A DNA stretch of 20,550 bases from Planctomycetota bacterium (GCA_015485455.1 WFTN01000585.1:1-20550), one strand, 5' to 3'. Positions 7,587 to 15,674 are shown, numbered from the stretch's first letter. The notes: generated by a model from the sequence alone, not told the origin. A program made the numbers and translations.

Positions 7587-8318
7587 ATGTATAGATGGAT
7601 TTGTTCGAGCCTGTTGTGTTCGGCGCTGCTCCTCGTTGTACTGAGTTGTACAAGTCATGAGAACGGCGACGAGCCCCAGGCCATAGGAGAAGAAGCCACA
7701 CCAGTTGTTTTGGCCTCACACCCGCCTGAGGAAACGACGAAAGGAGAAACTGAATTGGCCGAGTCCTTGCCAGCATCCCAAGAGGAAGTCAAGGCAAAGG
7801 TCCCGATGAAGCCCAAGCCCGTGGAAGCACCGGCTAAAGTTGTTGCTGTTAGGCAATCAGAAACGCCATTTGAGGACGACGCCTTTCCGCCGACCATCTC
7901 GGATAGCGCTTGGCACGCGTCCGCATGGCAACAAGACGATTGTCTGCGTTGCCACGAAACGGGCGTTGGCAAAGCACCGGAGATTGTTCATCGGGGCATG
8001 TCACCAATCTTGAAGACGGCGAAATGCCGCACGTGCCATGTTGAGATCCCCAACGAGTTGCCTCATTGGGGTGCCAAGGAAAAAGCGAAGAGTAAGATCG
8101 CAGAAGATCGAGGCTTCGCGAGCTTTGCATTTCCTCCGTCAATACCGGCTTCCCAGTCCCACAGGAAGGCTTGGCTGAAGGATGATTGTCGTATGTGTCA
8201 TGACAATGGCATCAGTGGGGCTCCAGCAATTGTCCACAAGAGAATTCCGGCTATTGCTCTGGAGAGTAAGTGCCGTACATGTCATGTCCAGGTGAGAGTT
8301 ATTGACGCCACGCGTTGA
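7587..8318 (+). CDS. Tetraheme lipoprotein built from two tandem NapB-like diheme modules
   Basis: A 243-residue protein with a lipoprotein signal (hydrophobic 7-20, lipobox LVVLS-Cys21). A Pro/Glu/Lys-rich linker runs to about 95, followed by two copies of a 56-residue module at 99-154 and 181-236. The copies are offset by exactly 82 residues and share about 28 of 56 positions. Each opens with AFPP, carries two CxxCH sites (Cys119/122 and Cys147/150; Cys201/204 and Cys229/232) and keeps two further histidines (His110 and His135; His192 and His217), enough for bis-His ligation. The CLRCH...GxAPxIVH...CRTCHV layout resembles NapB, the diheme partner that feeds NapA. NapB normally has one module and is not a lipoprotein, so this looks like a duplicated, membrane-tethered version. 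AAGGAG at 7574-7579 sets the start. It is the last gene of the operon. Confidence 0.9.
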   Translation: MYRWICSSLLCSALLLVVLSCTSHENGDEPQAIGEEATPVVLASHPPEETTKGETELAESLPASQEEVKAKVPMKPKPVEAPAKVVAVRQSETPFEDDAFPPTISDSAWHASAWQQDDCLRCHETGVGKAPEIVHRGMSPILKTAKCRTCHVEIPNELPHWGAKEKAKSKIAEDRGFASFAFPPSIPASQSHRKAWLKDDCRMCHDNGISGAPAIVHKRIPAIALESKCRTCHVQVRVIDATR

Positions 8319-8328
8319 GTTTTGCAAT

Positions 8329-8367
8329 TCATGAGGTCGCCGGGGCCATGCCCCAGCGATCTCATGA
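8329..8367. terminator. Long hairpin between convergent transcripts
   Basis: TCATGAGGTCGC (8329-8340) pairs with GCGATCTCATGA (8356-8367) with one mismatch. Inside it, GGGGC and GCCCC flank a three-base loop. Outside it, the stem extends imperfectly to GCAA and TTGC. It starts 11 bases after the stop of the tetraheme lipoprotein gene and lies 38 bases past the flagellin stop on the other strand, so it can serve both transcripts. Neither side has a good run of U, so termination may be Rho-assisted, or the hairpin may act as an RNA-stabilising end. Confidence 0.6.
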
Positions 8368-8404
8368 TTGCCCAAACCATTCTGTTTCAGGCTTTGAATC
8401 GTGC

Positions 8405-9232
8405 CTAAGGGATCCTTGCGCCTTCGATGAGGCCCAAGAGTGCCTGTGGTTGCAGGTTTGCCTGGGCCAGAATCGACAAGGATGCTTGGAGCATGATTTG
8501 GTTTCTGGTGAACTTTGCGCTTTCTTTGGCGTAATCCAAGTCGGTGATTCTTGATCGAGCTGCTTCCAGATTCTCCGCTTGAATCCCAACAAAATTAAGG
8601 CGTGATTCAAGGCTACTTTGGGCTGCACCAAAAGTGCCACGAATGGATGCCACCGAATTGATGGCAAGGTCGATGGCATCGATGGCACTGGCTGGGTCAG
8701 CCGAGATACTCAAACTTGAGAGGCCAAGGGTGGAAGCATTGGTATTTGAGAGTCCGATCGAAAAAACATCACTCAGGCTCGTTCCGGAACCTATTTGCAA
8801 GTCGATGGAAGAAAGAGATCCGTCCAGCAAGTTGAGTCCGTTGAAGGACGTGGTGCTGGCAATCTGATCGAGGCCGCTGCGCAGCGATGAGAATTCGCTT
8901 TGTAGAGAGGCTTGATCACTTGAGGACAAGGTGCCGTTGGATGCTTGAATAGCCAACTCCCGGAGACGAATGAGAATACTTGAGCTTTCGTCCAAAGAAC
9001 CTTCGGCAATTTGGGTGGCGCTGATGCCGTCTTGAATGTTACGGGAAGCCTGGGCTAAGCTCCTGACTTGCGCTCTCAAGCGATCGGCTATGGCAAACCC
9101 AGCGGCATCGTCGCTCCTGAGCTTTTGACCAGAGGAAAGTCGCCGGAGGCTCTTGCCCAATCGAAACTGCGCTTTCGCCAGATTGCGCTGGGCGTTGATT
9201 GAAAACAAGTTCGTATTGATGCCAAGAACCAC
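8405..9232 (-). CDS. fliC: Flagellin, short form
   Basis: A 275-residue flagellar filament protein. The N-terminal flagellin domain (about 1-138) shows the family hallmarks: INTNLFSINAQRNL, LRRLSSGQKLRSDDAAGFAIADRL, and DGISATQIAEGSLDESSSIL with FNGLNLLDG. The C-terminal domain (about 190-275) ends with the helical segment through ILAQANLQPQALLGLIEG. There is almost no variable middle domain, so the filament would be made of D0/D1 only. It should leave the cell by the flagellar export apparatus, consistent with no signal peptide. The start is GTG with GAGGA five to six bases upstream on the minus strand; no in-frame ATG fits better. No other flagellar gene is in the window. The gene converges with the nitrate operon and follows a DinB-like gene 138 bases away on the same strand. 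Confidence 0.95.
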   Translation of the reverse strand: MVLGINTNLFSINAQRNLAKAQFRLGKSLRRLSSGQKLRSDDAAGFAIADRLRAQVRSLAQASRNIQDGISATQIAEGSLDESSSILIRLRELAIQASNGTLSSSDQASLQSEFSSLRSGLDQIASTTSFNGLNLLDGSLSSIDLQIGSGTSLSDVFSIGLSNTNASTLGLSSLSISADPASAIDAIDLAINSVASIRGTFGAAQSSLESRLNFVGIQAENLEAARSRITDLDYAKESAKFTRNQIMLQASLSILAQANLQPQALLGLIEGARIP

Positions 9233-9268
9233 AGGATTCCTCGAGTCGAAAAGAAGTGTCTCATGTTC

Positions 9269-9276
9269 TTATCGAC
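9269..9276 (-). promoter_or_regulatory. Possible sigma-28-like -10 box for flagellin
   Basis: On the minus strand, GTCGATAA lies 36 bases before the GTG start and matches seven of eight bases of the flagellar -10 consensus GCCGATAA. The expected TAAA at the -35 position is not present at the usual spacing, so the call rests on the -10 box and on the gene being flagellin. Confidence 0.35.
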
Positions 9277-9370
9277 CTGATACCCACTCACCCCAAGAAA
9301 GTGAAAGTAAAGGGTAATCATGCAGCCTCATCCATAGGAGAAATCCTGCGGCCCTGGCTCTTTCTCTTAC

Positions 9371-9853
9371 TTAAGCGATCGCACCGTCGAGCCCGATCAA
9401 TCGCCTGAGAGTTCCCACTTGGCCTACGTGATAACCTTCGTGCCAAGCCAATCCCAGGAGGATCCCCCCGATTGTGGCGCCGAAAATCTCGTGAGGGCCA
9501 TCGGGATTCGCTTTCTTGAGGTCCGTATCCGTTTGTTCTTCCAGCCACGCCACAAGAGTTTCGGTGTGCGCGTGAAGAAGTGCGTGTATATCTTCCATGG
9601 CTGTTGGATTCGTATTGGCTGCGGGACTGCTGCCCCGGCCGTAGGCATCGGCTCCCTCTTCTGTCCAAGGTAGCTCAAGTCCGGCGACTTTGGAAACTGC
9701 GCGTCGTGTGCTGAGAATGTGGCCCAAGACCCAATTGATTGTGCTTCCGGCCCCGGTGTCTTTTAGGCTTGCTTCTTCGCTGATGCCTTCAACGTTCTTG
9801 GCTAAGGCAAAGGAATTCAAAGTGAAGATCTTGGCGATATCTGAACCGTTCAT
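9371..9853 (-). CDS. DinB-like four-helix-bundle metal-site protein
   Basis: A 160-residue cytoplasmic protein of the DinB/YfiT-like superfamily. The three metal-binding histidines typical of the fold are visible: His45 in the NWVLGHIL helix, and His138 and His142 in WHEGYHVGQ near the C-terminus. Members include thiol-dependent transferases and many proteins of unknown role; the sequence does not show which substrate this one uses. The start is ATG at 9853 with a purine-rich GGAAAGAGA before it. It stands alone between the flagellin gene and the HEAT-repeat gene, with 138 and 232 bases of non-coding sequence on either side, so it may have its own promoter, although none is clear. Confidence 0.88.
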   Translation of the reverse strand: MNGSDIAKIFTLNSFALAKNVEGISEEASLKDTGAGSTINWVLGHILSTRRAVSKVAGLELPWTEEGADAYGRGSSPAANTNPTAMEDIHALLHAHTETLVAWLEEQTDTDLKKANPDGPHEIFGATIGGILLGLAWHEGYHVGQVGTLRRLIGLDGAIA

Positions 9854-9906
9854 GTTTCTCTTTCCATTTTATCTTCAAATGTTTGGTTGGAATTCAGTCA
9901 TTCCTA

Positions 9907-9925
9907 CATCGTTCGGCAAACGATG
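9907..9925. repeat. Perfect small inverted repeat upstream of the DinB-like gene
   Basis: CATCGTT (9907-9913) and AACGATG (9919-9925) are perfect inverted repeats around a five-base loop. They lie about 54-72 bases before the DinB-like start and 160 bases past the end of the HEAT-repeat gene. It could be an operator or a weak transcript end; there is no T-rich run beside it. Nothing else is evident in the 232-base gap 9854-10085. Confidence 0.35.
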
Positions 9926-10085
9926 ACACCGCCTTGGCCTTACCACAACCAACATAATTTCCCGATTGCAACGAGGAGATTGTTCCTGATTCGGAAAGGG
10001 AAATATGCCACGACAGGGAGCTGCGATTGTCTGCTCTTTGTCTTCACGGCCATCAGTTTAGATGAGAAGAGAACACAGTGAGCGG

Positions 10086-11402
10086 TCAGTAGCTGGCCGA
10101 GGGCAAGAGCATGTTGATATCGTTGTTTGGGTTTTTGGTCTTGAACTTGATGTCTTCGCCCATTTGCTTCAACGACCAGGCGCAAGCGTTTCGAGCCATG
10201 TTCTTTTCCGATGACAATCGACTTCTCACACGCTTCACTAGATTCGATCGGGTGTGGCTCCCTATGGCGAAATAAGCCGCAGCTCTCACTTGCGCGTTTG
10301 TTGATTTCAAACACTTGAGCAATGCTTTGCTGTAGGTGTCATCCCAAGTGCCGTCCGCAATGCGATATAGAATGCTGATCTTGTCAAGGTCGCCTCCACT
10401 TCGGAGCACTTTTGATAGGGCCTTTGAGACTTCCGTATTTCCACTTCCGCAGGTCATGACTGTTTGTATGAGGATAGATCGAAGTTGTTTCTTCTTCTCT
10501 TTCTTGAGCACCTGAAGAATAGGGCTTACGCTTTCCACCAAACCGATGTCGCGAATGGCTTGGGCCAAGTTGGTGCGAATCTGAAATCCTCTTTCTTTGC
10601 GAAGAAGCCGATGCAGTTGGGGCAAGTACTTCACTTGACCTTCTTGGCCCATGGCTCGGATGGCTTCTAACCGTTTCGATTGGTCGACATCCTTGCCTGT
10701 CTGTTTGATTAAGAAGTCTATGACAGCGGGGTGTTCCTTCACTGCGACTTTTGACAAAGATGCCCGACGTTTCATCATGTTGTTGCTATCGGCGTCCGCG
10801 AGTAACGCTCGGATTTCTTCGAGCTCCGATCGTGATTCTGTGGCTAGTTCTTTCGGGAGGGCATGGGACTTGTCGAAATAGTGAAGGGCCTTGTGCATCT
10901 TTTTCTTCAATTCGTTTGCAGACAAGAGCCAGATGTGGCGCAGTAGAATCGTTTCGCCATTGGGGTGAACGAAAAGGAATTGAGGAGCTGATACCTGCCC
11001 CGATTCCATGTATTCGCATCGGGCTGCGTATTCGAGAGTCTTGAGTTGCTTGCGGCTCAAACGATGGGAGATGGATTGAACATAGGCCTCACTGGTTTTT
11101 GTGTCGCCTTTGTTGTCACCAGAAACGTATTCCGCGTAGGCCAAGAGGCAGACGAAGTTGCGGCTCAAAGCGATGAGATCCTTGTCCAAGAAATGATCGC
11201 CGCAGATGGATTCGTTGGCTGATTCACCTCGCAGGATGAAGGCGACCATGATGGGGCGGTTTTCCTTCTTGGCTTGCTTGAGGGCTTTTTCGAAATGAGG
11301 TTGCCAGTCAATGCCCTTATAGGAATCTTCCGCCCCAGCTTGTGCTTGGGCCATGGAGAACAGGCAGAAACTCGCAACACAACTCAAGATAAGATTACGC
11401 AT
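10086..11402 (-). CDS. Secreted protein with thioredoxin-like N-terminus and HEAT repeats
   Basis: A 438-residue protein with signal peptide at about 1-21 (cleavage near AQAQA). Residues 30-175 resemble a thioredoxin-like fold: a WxxxxxxALKQAKKENRPIM strand-helix entry and a predicted cis-Pro segment SAPQFLFVHPNGE at 138-150. The active-site CxxC is missing; only Cys67 lies in that loop, so it is probably not a disulfide oxidoreductase. From about 215 to the end, helical pairs of HEAT type repeat, for example around AIRAMGQ, LAQAIRDIGL and AAAYFAIGS, ending in ACAWSLKQMG. It probably binds proteins in the periplasm or on the surface. The start at 11402 is chosen over an upstream in-frame Met because it gives a proper signal peptide and has GCGAGGGG shortly before it. 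It lies 167 bases downstream of the large protease gene and may share its transcript. Confidence 0.82.
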   Translation of the reverse strand: MRNLILSCVASFCLFSMAQAQAGAEDSYKGIDWQPHFEKALKQAKKENRPIMVAFILRGESANESICGDHFLDKDLIALSRNFVCLLAYAEYVSGDNKGDTKTSEAYVQSISHRLSRKQLKTLEYAARCEYMESGQVSAPQFLFVHPNGETILLRHIWLLSANELKKKMHKALHYFDKSHALPKELATESRSELEEIRALLADADSNNMMKRRASLSKVAVKEHPAVIDFLIKQTGKDVDQSKRLEAIRAMGQEGQVKYLPQLHRLLRKERGFQIRTNLAQAIRDIGLVESVSPILQVLKKEKKKQLRSILIQTVMTCGSGNTEVSKALSKVLRSGGDLDKISILYRIADGTWDDTYSKALLKCLKSTNAQVRAAAYFAIGSHTRSNLVKRVRSRLSSEKNMARNACAWSLKQMGEDIKFKTKNPNNDINMLLPSASY

Positions 11403-11569
11403 GTGCACCCCTCGCCTTCCGCTTCTTCCTAAGAAAGCTGAATCATCCTTGGCCTTCACAGGGATAGACGCGAGTCTTCGAGGATGTGCCACATCTATTT
11501 TGGTTTATTTTTCTGGGACCAAGAATTCTGTGTCGATCAGGTTATGGCTTAGTCTCTTCGAGATCAAAT

Positions 11570-14500
11570 CTACTTCGGTGACGTTGTCCAGTTAAGAATC
11601 CGGATTGCTTTTTGGTTGTGGCCAAACACGGTTGCGGTGATGGATTTGACTTGGGTGCCGTAGAGAAGTGCACGGAAACCATCGCCATCGAGGGAGAAAC
11701 GTTCAGTTTCCTTCCAGTTTGCCATGCGGGTTTTGCCATTTTTGAGATATTTAATCTTGTACTCAACGAAGGCAAACTGATCGAGATGACTGATAGGGCC
11801 TTGGAGGCGAATGATCCATTCGCTGATGGCGCGATTCCCCCGTTGCTTGTTGCTCCAAAGTTGTTCAACGGTGAGCCTCGTTTTCTTCATCTCTTTGGAT
11901 TTGAACTTGAATACTTGAGGGGGGAGGCTGGAAGTACTTTTGTCGGCGTATTCGAGACTTCCTTTGACTGCTCTCGGCGTGCTACGGAGTTCGGTTTTTT
12001 CGAAGTTCGGGAATCCGTCGCTCGAAATACCGAAACTACCGAAATGAAGAGAGGTTGGGGTTTGCCCTTGATGAGCTGCCCCTGAGATGGAGTAGCTAGC
12101 CAACCAAAGGGGCTGATTTCTGAAGTGCCCCCAGAAGCGGTCCCGCCCGTGGAGCTGCAAGGAATGGCTGCTAAGAGATGGGAGGAATGCAATGATGGTT
12201 TTTTCTTTTCCCCTTGTGAATTGGATGGTGGCTTTGACCTGGACAGGGCCTTGGTCTTTCACGGAGCAGCCCCATTTGAATCCACCGAAGAGATAGCCAT
12301 GCCCCTTCATGATGATGGGCTTTTCCTTCTTCGAGGCGATCTCGAAGCGGACAGATTTGATGGAGCTAATAAGTTTCGTCGGCCCGGTGATTCCTATGAC
12401 ATTTCTTTGCCTTTGGATTCCTAAACCATGAAAGCGTTTGGCTTGGCATGATCCAAGGACAGTTCTTGTTTCAAAACTGCCGTCTTTGAAGACCAGGGTG
12501 ACGGTGAAGGCTTGAGGGCTGGCATAGGTGGCAGAGGCGCGAAAATCCTTGTTGAATCGAACGTCAGATTTCGTTGGGGTGGCGCTAATTCGAATCAAGG
12601 CATGACTTAATTTTGCCATTTCGGAATCGGGGCCTTCGACTTGAAGTCTTAGCCGAAATAGGGCATTGCCACCCCACTCTCCAGTGAATCGTTCAATGGC
12701 CCGAATGTTTATCACCGACTGTGGGCTGTTATTCCAAGAGGTCGAAGATTGTGGCACCCTCGTGATTAGCGTTTGGCAACCACCATCCACGTAGTGCAGC
12801 CGTGCTTGAATCGGGCCAGGTTCTTTGGCGACCCCTTGAAAGCGCCATCGAGGTGAATTCGTTCCGTCCTTCAAACTCAAGGTCGTTTGCCATTGATGGG
12901 GGAAAGGGATGTAGACTCTTGGGTCCCCGGGATTTTTTCGGGGAAGAATCAGCGATGGGGCTTGGTAGACATATTGGACAGTATGCGCCGATCCCCACCA
13001 AATGGGACCACCGATCTTGGTCCACCAAGTGATGTCCTTATGACCATCGACGTATTTCGTGACTGACGCAAGACGCTTATCAAGAAAGGCCACATCGACT
13101 GCTGGCCGTGGTGATGTGAAAGTTGCTTTCTTCTCGAAAGAGACGGTCTTCAGTTTTGCCTTGGCAGACACGGTGATCGTTTGACTTAGGCCCTTGAATT
13201 CGACGGCAAAGTCACCGTGTTTGTCTTTCTTGCCCTCGATGAGGTGTTTTCTGCCCTTCTCGTCCTTGCAATGGAAAGTCACCTTTTCGATCTTATTTGT
13301 TGTGAGCCAGTCGCCACTGAGTCGGACCTGATGATTCCAGGTTGGGACTTTGTTCTTGCTCCGACCGGCATAGGCGGATGTTCCGTAGAGTTCCACTCTG
13401 TGGGGACCGTCGTAGGCCGTCTTCTTGTCAGGAAGCTCCACCCACTTCTCAAGCACCATGGTTTCACGCATGTTGCGTTTCCAATGAATGGTTGCCCGAG
13501 CCCGAAAATCCTTGGAGGCGACACCAGTCATTTGAAAACCGTTGAGGTAGTTTTGGCCGCTGCGCACAATGAATTGGCGATGGCCTTGGCTTCCGTCAAG
13601 CTGCCATACGACCCGGTCGACTTCGAAATTGGCCAAACCCACAGGGATTCGAAGGTGAAGTCTGTACGCCGATCGGCTTCCATCGCCAAATTTGTGGAGT
13701 TTTGACTTGAGAATGACAAGATCGTTCGCCGGGTCTGAGAATGTCTCTGAATCGTATCTTCTGAGGGTCTCTGAGCCATCGAAGAAGATGAAACGTACGG
13801 AGATGGGTTCGGGAGATTCAACAGTGAACTCGCGCCTTGCGAGCTTCGATTTCTGCCCCATGGGATTGATTTCTTGATGCTCGTCACCGATGTCGATGAT
13901 GATGCGGTCGACGCTTCGGATATCCGCAACCGATCCATGAAAGTGAATGATACGAATCCAATGGGGGCGTTTGCTGTTCCCTTGGCTTGTATCCATGAGA
14001 CCCCAGTAGCGGTCTTCCACAGAGATGGACACACTTCTTTGTTGACCTATGGGCGGGTGAAACGACACGGGCTGCCTGAGGGTGCGTTTGCTTCCGTCTT
14101 GAAATACGAGGTCGGCAACAAGCTGGTGCTGCCCACCAAGAACGGCTGACCATATTTGAAAATGTCTCGACGAATCATCCGTTCGCAATTTGCTCGGCAG
14201 TTTGTTGCCCAAGCTTGGGGCATGCCATACGACGTCTCTTACGCTTTGTATTGCTGCTTTGGAGCCTTCTAATTCGGCGTAGTAGCGATACAGCGTTTTC
14301 TTTTCCTCTAAGTGATAACCGTTGGCTTCGCTTCGAACCCGAATCTTGAGCTGCTTTGGTGCTTGGTCAGTCTGGGTGCCCAAAGTCCGCTTGTTCCTTT
14401 CGTCTTCAAATGCAACGGCTAACATGACAAAAGCTTCGCTGTTCTTTTGTGGCTCGAATTTTTCGAATGCGTCATAGCCAACCCAGCAATAGCCACCTTT

Positions 14501-15271
14501 ACCCCAACGACTGCCCCAGGAGTTTCTCAGGAGGAAGCCACCGATGTCATCGTCGAAGCCAACGATCGCCATAGCATGGAGAGCGTGGCGTTGATTGGGC
14601 TTGCGGCGCTTCATGCCCCAGGCGTGCATTTCTTGAGTGTAGACCTGGAATCGGCCTGAGAAGAATCCGGGGGTCAATCGTACTCCCAGTGCGACAGGCA
14701 TATTCTGCTGCAAGACCATCTTGATTTGCTCCTTGTTCTTGAGCAAGTAGGTGGCTCGGTTCTTGAAGTGGGCTGCCTCCTTGAATGCGGAAGGGGAAGG
14801 TTGAGTCTTGAAGTCCTTTGCGATGTAAGGATTGGTTTTCAGAGTCGCCGCTCCGGACTTCTCCATAAGGCGACCAAGGGCGATGAGATTGGATCCTTTG
14901 TCTTTTCCCGAGTTCGTTTGCGAGTAGAGAAAGCTAGGCGAGAAAATAGTTTGAGGTTGATCAGCCTTCCAATCTTGGTCAATTGTCTCCAAGAAGCTCT
15001 TGATGGCTGCGGCTGTCCAGGCAGAGCAATCGTTCATTGATTGCTCGCCTACTGGTGGAAAGTGCCGCCGCAGATCAATGCGCTTAACCACAGCCCCTCG
15101 CGGCGCTGGCTTGTGGGTTTTGCCGTTCTTGATGTCCTCAGCTTTCGGCACCCGTCCGCCGGTTTGCGCATGAGAATCTGAGGGAGCAAGGAGAACCATC
15201 ATGGCCATCGTCAAGAAAACTCGAATTAGGTTGGGAGAACACCATGGTGCCAAGGTGGAAGAAGTGGTCAT
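11570..15271 (-). CDS. Large secreted papain-family (C1A) protease with tandem pYEATS-like repeats
   Basis: A 1233-residue exported protein with signal peptide at about 1-36 (cleavage after SHA). The catalytic domain, about 64-290, has papain residues: oxyanion Gln77, nucleophile Cys82 (EQSMNDCSAW), His232 in LHAMAIVGFDDD and Asn250 in NSWGSRWGKGGY. There is no long propeptide between signal and enzyme. Residues 303-1233 comprise about nine units of 85-120 residues. Most hold an I-x-x-V-x-x-V/I-x-[WFY] strand (near 345, 455, 552, 663, 768, 890, 974, 1078, 1168) and a closing hairpin of the type V-x-A-x-L-x-F-x-DGS. That layout resembles the prokaryotic pYEATS beta-sandwich, but the family match is by eye. 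The repeats may bind the substrate or cell surface. It lies upstream of, and in the same direction as, the HEAT-repeat gene. Confidence 0.9.
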   Translation of the reverse strand: MTTSSTLAPWCSPNLIRVFLTMAMMVLLAPSDSHAQTGGRVPKAEDIKNGKTHKPAPRGAVVKRIDLRRHFPPVGEQSMNDCSAWTAAAIKSFLETIDQDWKADQPQTIFSPSFLYSQTNSGKDKGSNLIALGRLMEKSGAATLKTNPYIAKDFKTQPSPSAFKEAAHFKNRATYLLKNKEQIKMVLQQNMPVALGVRLTPGFFSGRFQVYTQEMHAWGMKRRKPNQRHALHAMAIVGFDDDIGGFLLRNSWGSRWGKGGYCWVGYDAFEKFEPQKNSEAFVMLAVAFEDERNKRTLGTQTDQAPKQLKIRVRSEANGYHLEEKKTLYRYYAELEGSKAAIQSVRDVVWHAPSLGNKLPSKLRTDDSSRHFQIWSAVLGGQHQLVADLVFQDGSKRTLRQPVSFHPPIGQQRSVSISVEDRYWGLMDTSQGNSKRPHWIRIIHFHGSVADIRSVDRIIIDIGDEHQEINPMGQKSKLARREFTVESPEPISVRFIFFDGSETLRRYDSETFSDPANDLVILKSKLHKFGDGSRSAYRLHLRIPVGLANFEVDRVVWQLDGSQGHRQFIVRSGQNYLNGFQMTGVASKDFRARATIHWKRNMRETMVLEKWVELPDKKTAYDGPHRVELYGTSAYAGRSKNKVPTWNHQVRLSGDWLTTNKIEKVTFHCKDEKGRKHLIEGKKDKHGDFAVEFKGLSQTITVSAKAKLKTVSFEKKATFTSPRPAVDVAFLDKRLASVTKYVDGHKDITWWTKIGGPIWWGSAHTVQYVYQAPSLILPRKNPGDPRVYIPFPHQWQTTLSLKDGTNSPRWRFQGVAKEPGPIQARLHYVDGGCQTLITRVPQSSTSWNNSPQSVINIRAIERFTGEWGGNALFRLRLQVEGPDSEMAKLSHALIRISATPTKSDVRFNKDFRASATYASPQAFTVTLVFKDGSFETRTVLGSCQAKRFHGLGIQRQRNVIGITGPTKLISSIKSVRFEIASKKEKPIIMKGHGYLFGGFKWGCSVKDQGPVQVKATIQFTRGKEKTIIAFLPSLSSHSLQLHGRDRFWGHFRNQPLWLASYSISGAAHQGQTPTSLHFGSFGISSDGFPNFEKTELRSTPRAVKGSLEYADKSTSSLPPQVFKFKSKEMKKTRLTVEQLWSNKQRGNRAISEWIIRLQGPISHLDQFAFVEYKIKYLKNGKTRMANWKETERFSLDGDGFRALLYGTQVKSITATVFGHNQKAIRILNWTTSPK

Positions 15272-15364
15272 GAGGAGTGATTTCTCCGTTGTTCATTGGG
15301 CTATGGTGGCGAGCAGAACTGCGGGCGGAGAGCGATGATTTGTATGGCACCACTTCCGGTGGGA

Positions 15365-15393
15365 ATTCTAATCCTGTCCGTTGTTTATGGCAA
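15365..15393 (-). promoter_or_regulatory. Sigma-70-like promoter for the C1A protease gene
   Basis: On the minus strand, TTGCCA and TAGAAT are spaced by 17 bases, each five of six to consensus. Transcription would begin near 15358 and leave a leader of about 87 bases before the ATG at 15271. A perfect inverted repeat, CCGTTG (15378-15383) and CAACGG (15391-15396), covers the -35 element and could be a regulator site. Confidence 0.5.
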
Positions 15394-15639
15394 CGGGCAG
15401 TTTGGCTTGGGCACACGTCGATTCAGGGTTTGTTTAGCATTCGCTCAACTGTCACGACTTGTTCATGACCCGTCATTTTCTGGGGCACATGGGCGTGCAC
15501 GCGGTGCTTTCGGAGCGTGCCAGCAACGAACATTTTGCTTGGCCAATTCTGCCTCGAATGACTTCTGCTTGATCTGAACAGACTTCTCTATTCGATCTAT
15601 GTCTTTGAACTTCGGTCAAATGAAGATTCTCCATAGTTC

Positions 15640-15674
15640 AAAGAAAAGAGGGCAGCCAGTTTGTGGCCGCCCTC
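15640..15674 (-). terminator. Intrinsic terminator of the FG-GAP gene
   Basis: An 11-base stem (15648-15658 with 15664-15674, one mismatch that is a G-U wobble on the minus strand) closes a five-base loop. On the minus strand it is followed by TTTTCTTTG. It lies about 80 bases past the stop at 15757. Confidence 0.75.

Noticed and set aside
11612..14149. Several plus-strand open frames inside the protease region
   Set aside because: All are antisense to the 1233-codon protease gene, which has catalytic motifs and repeats throughout.
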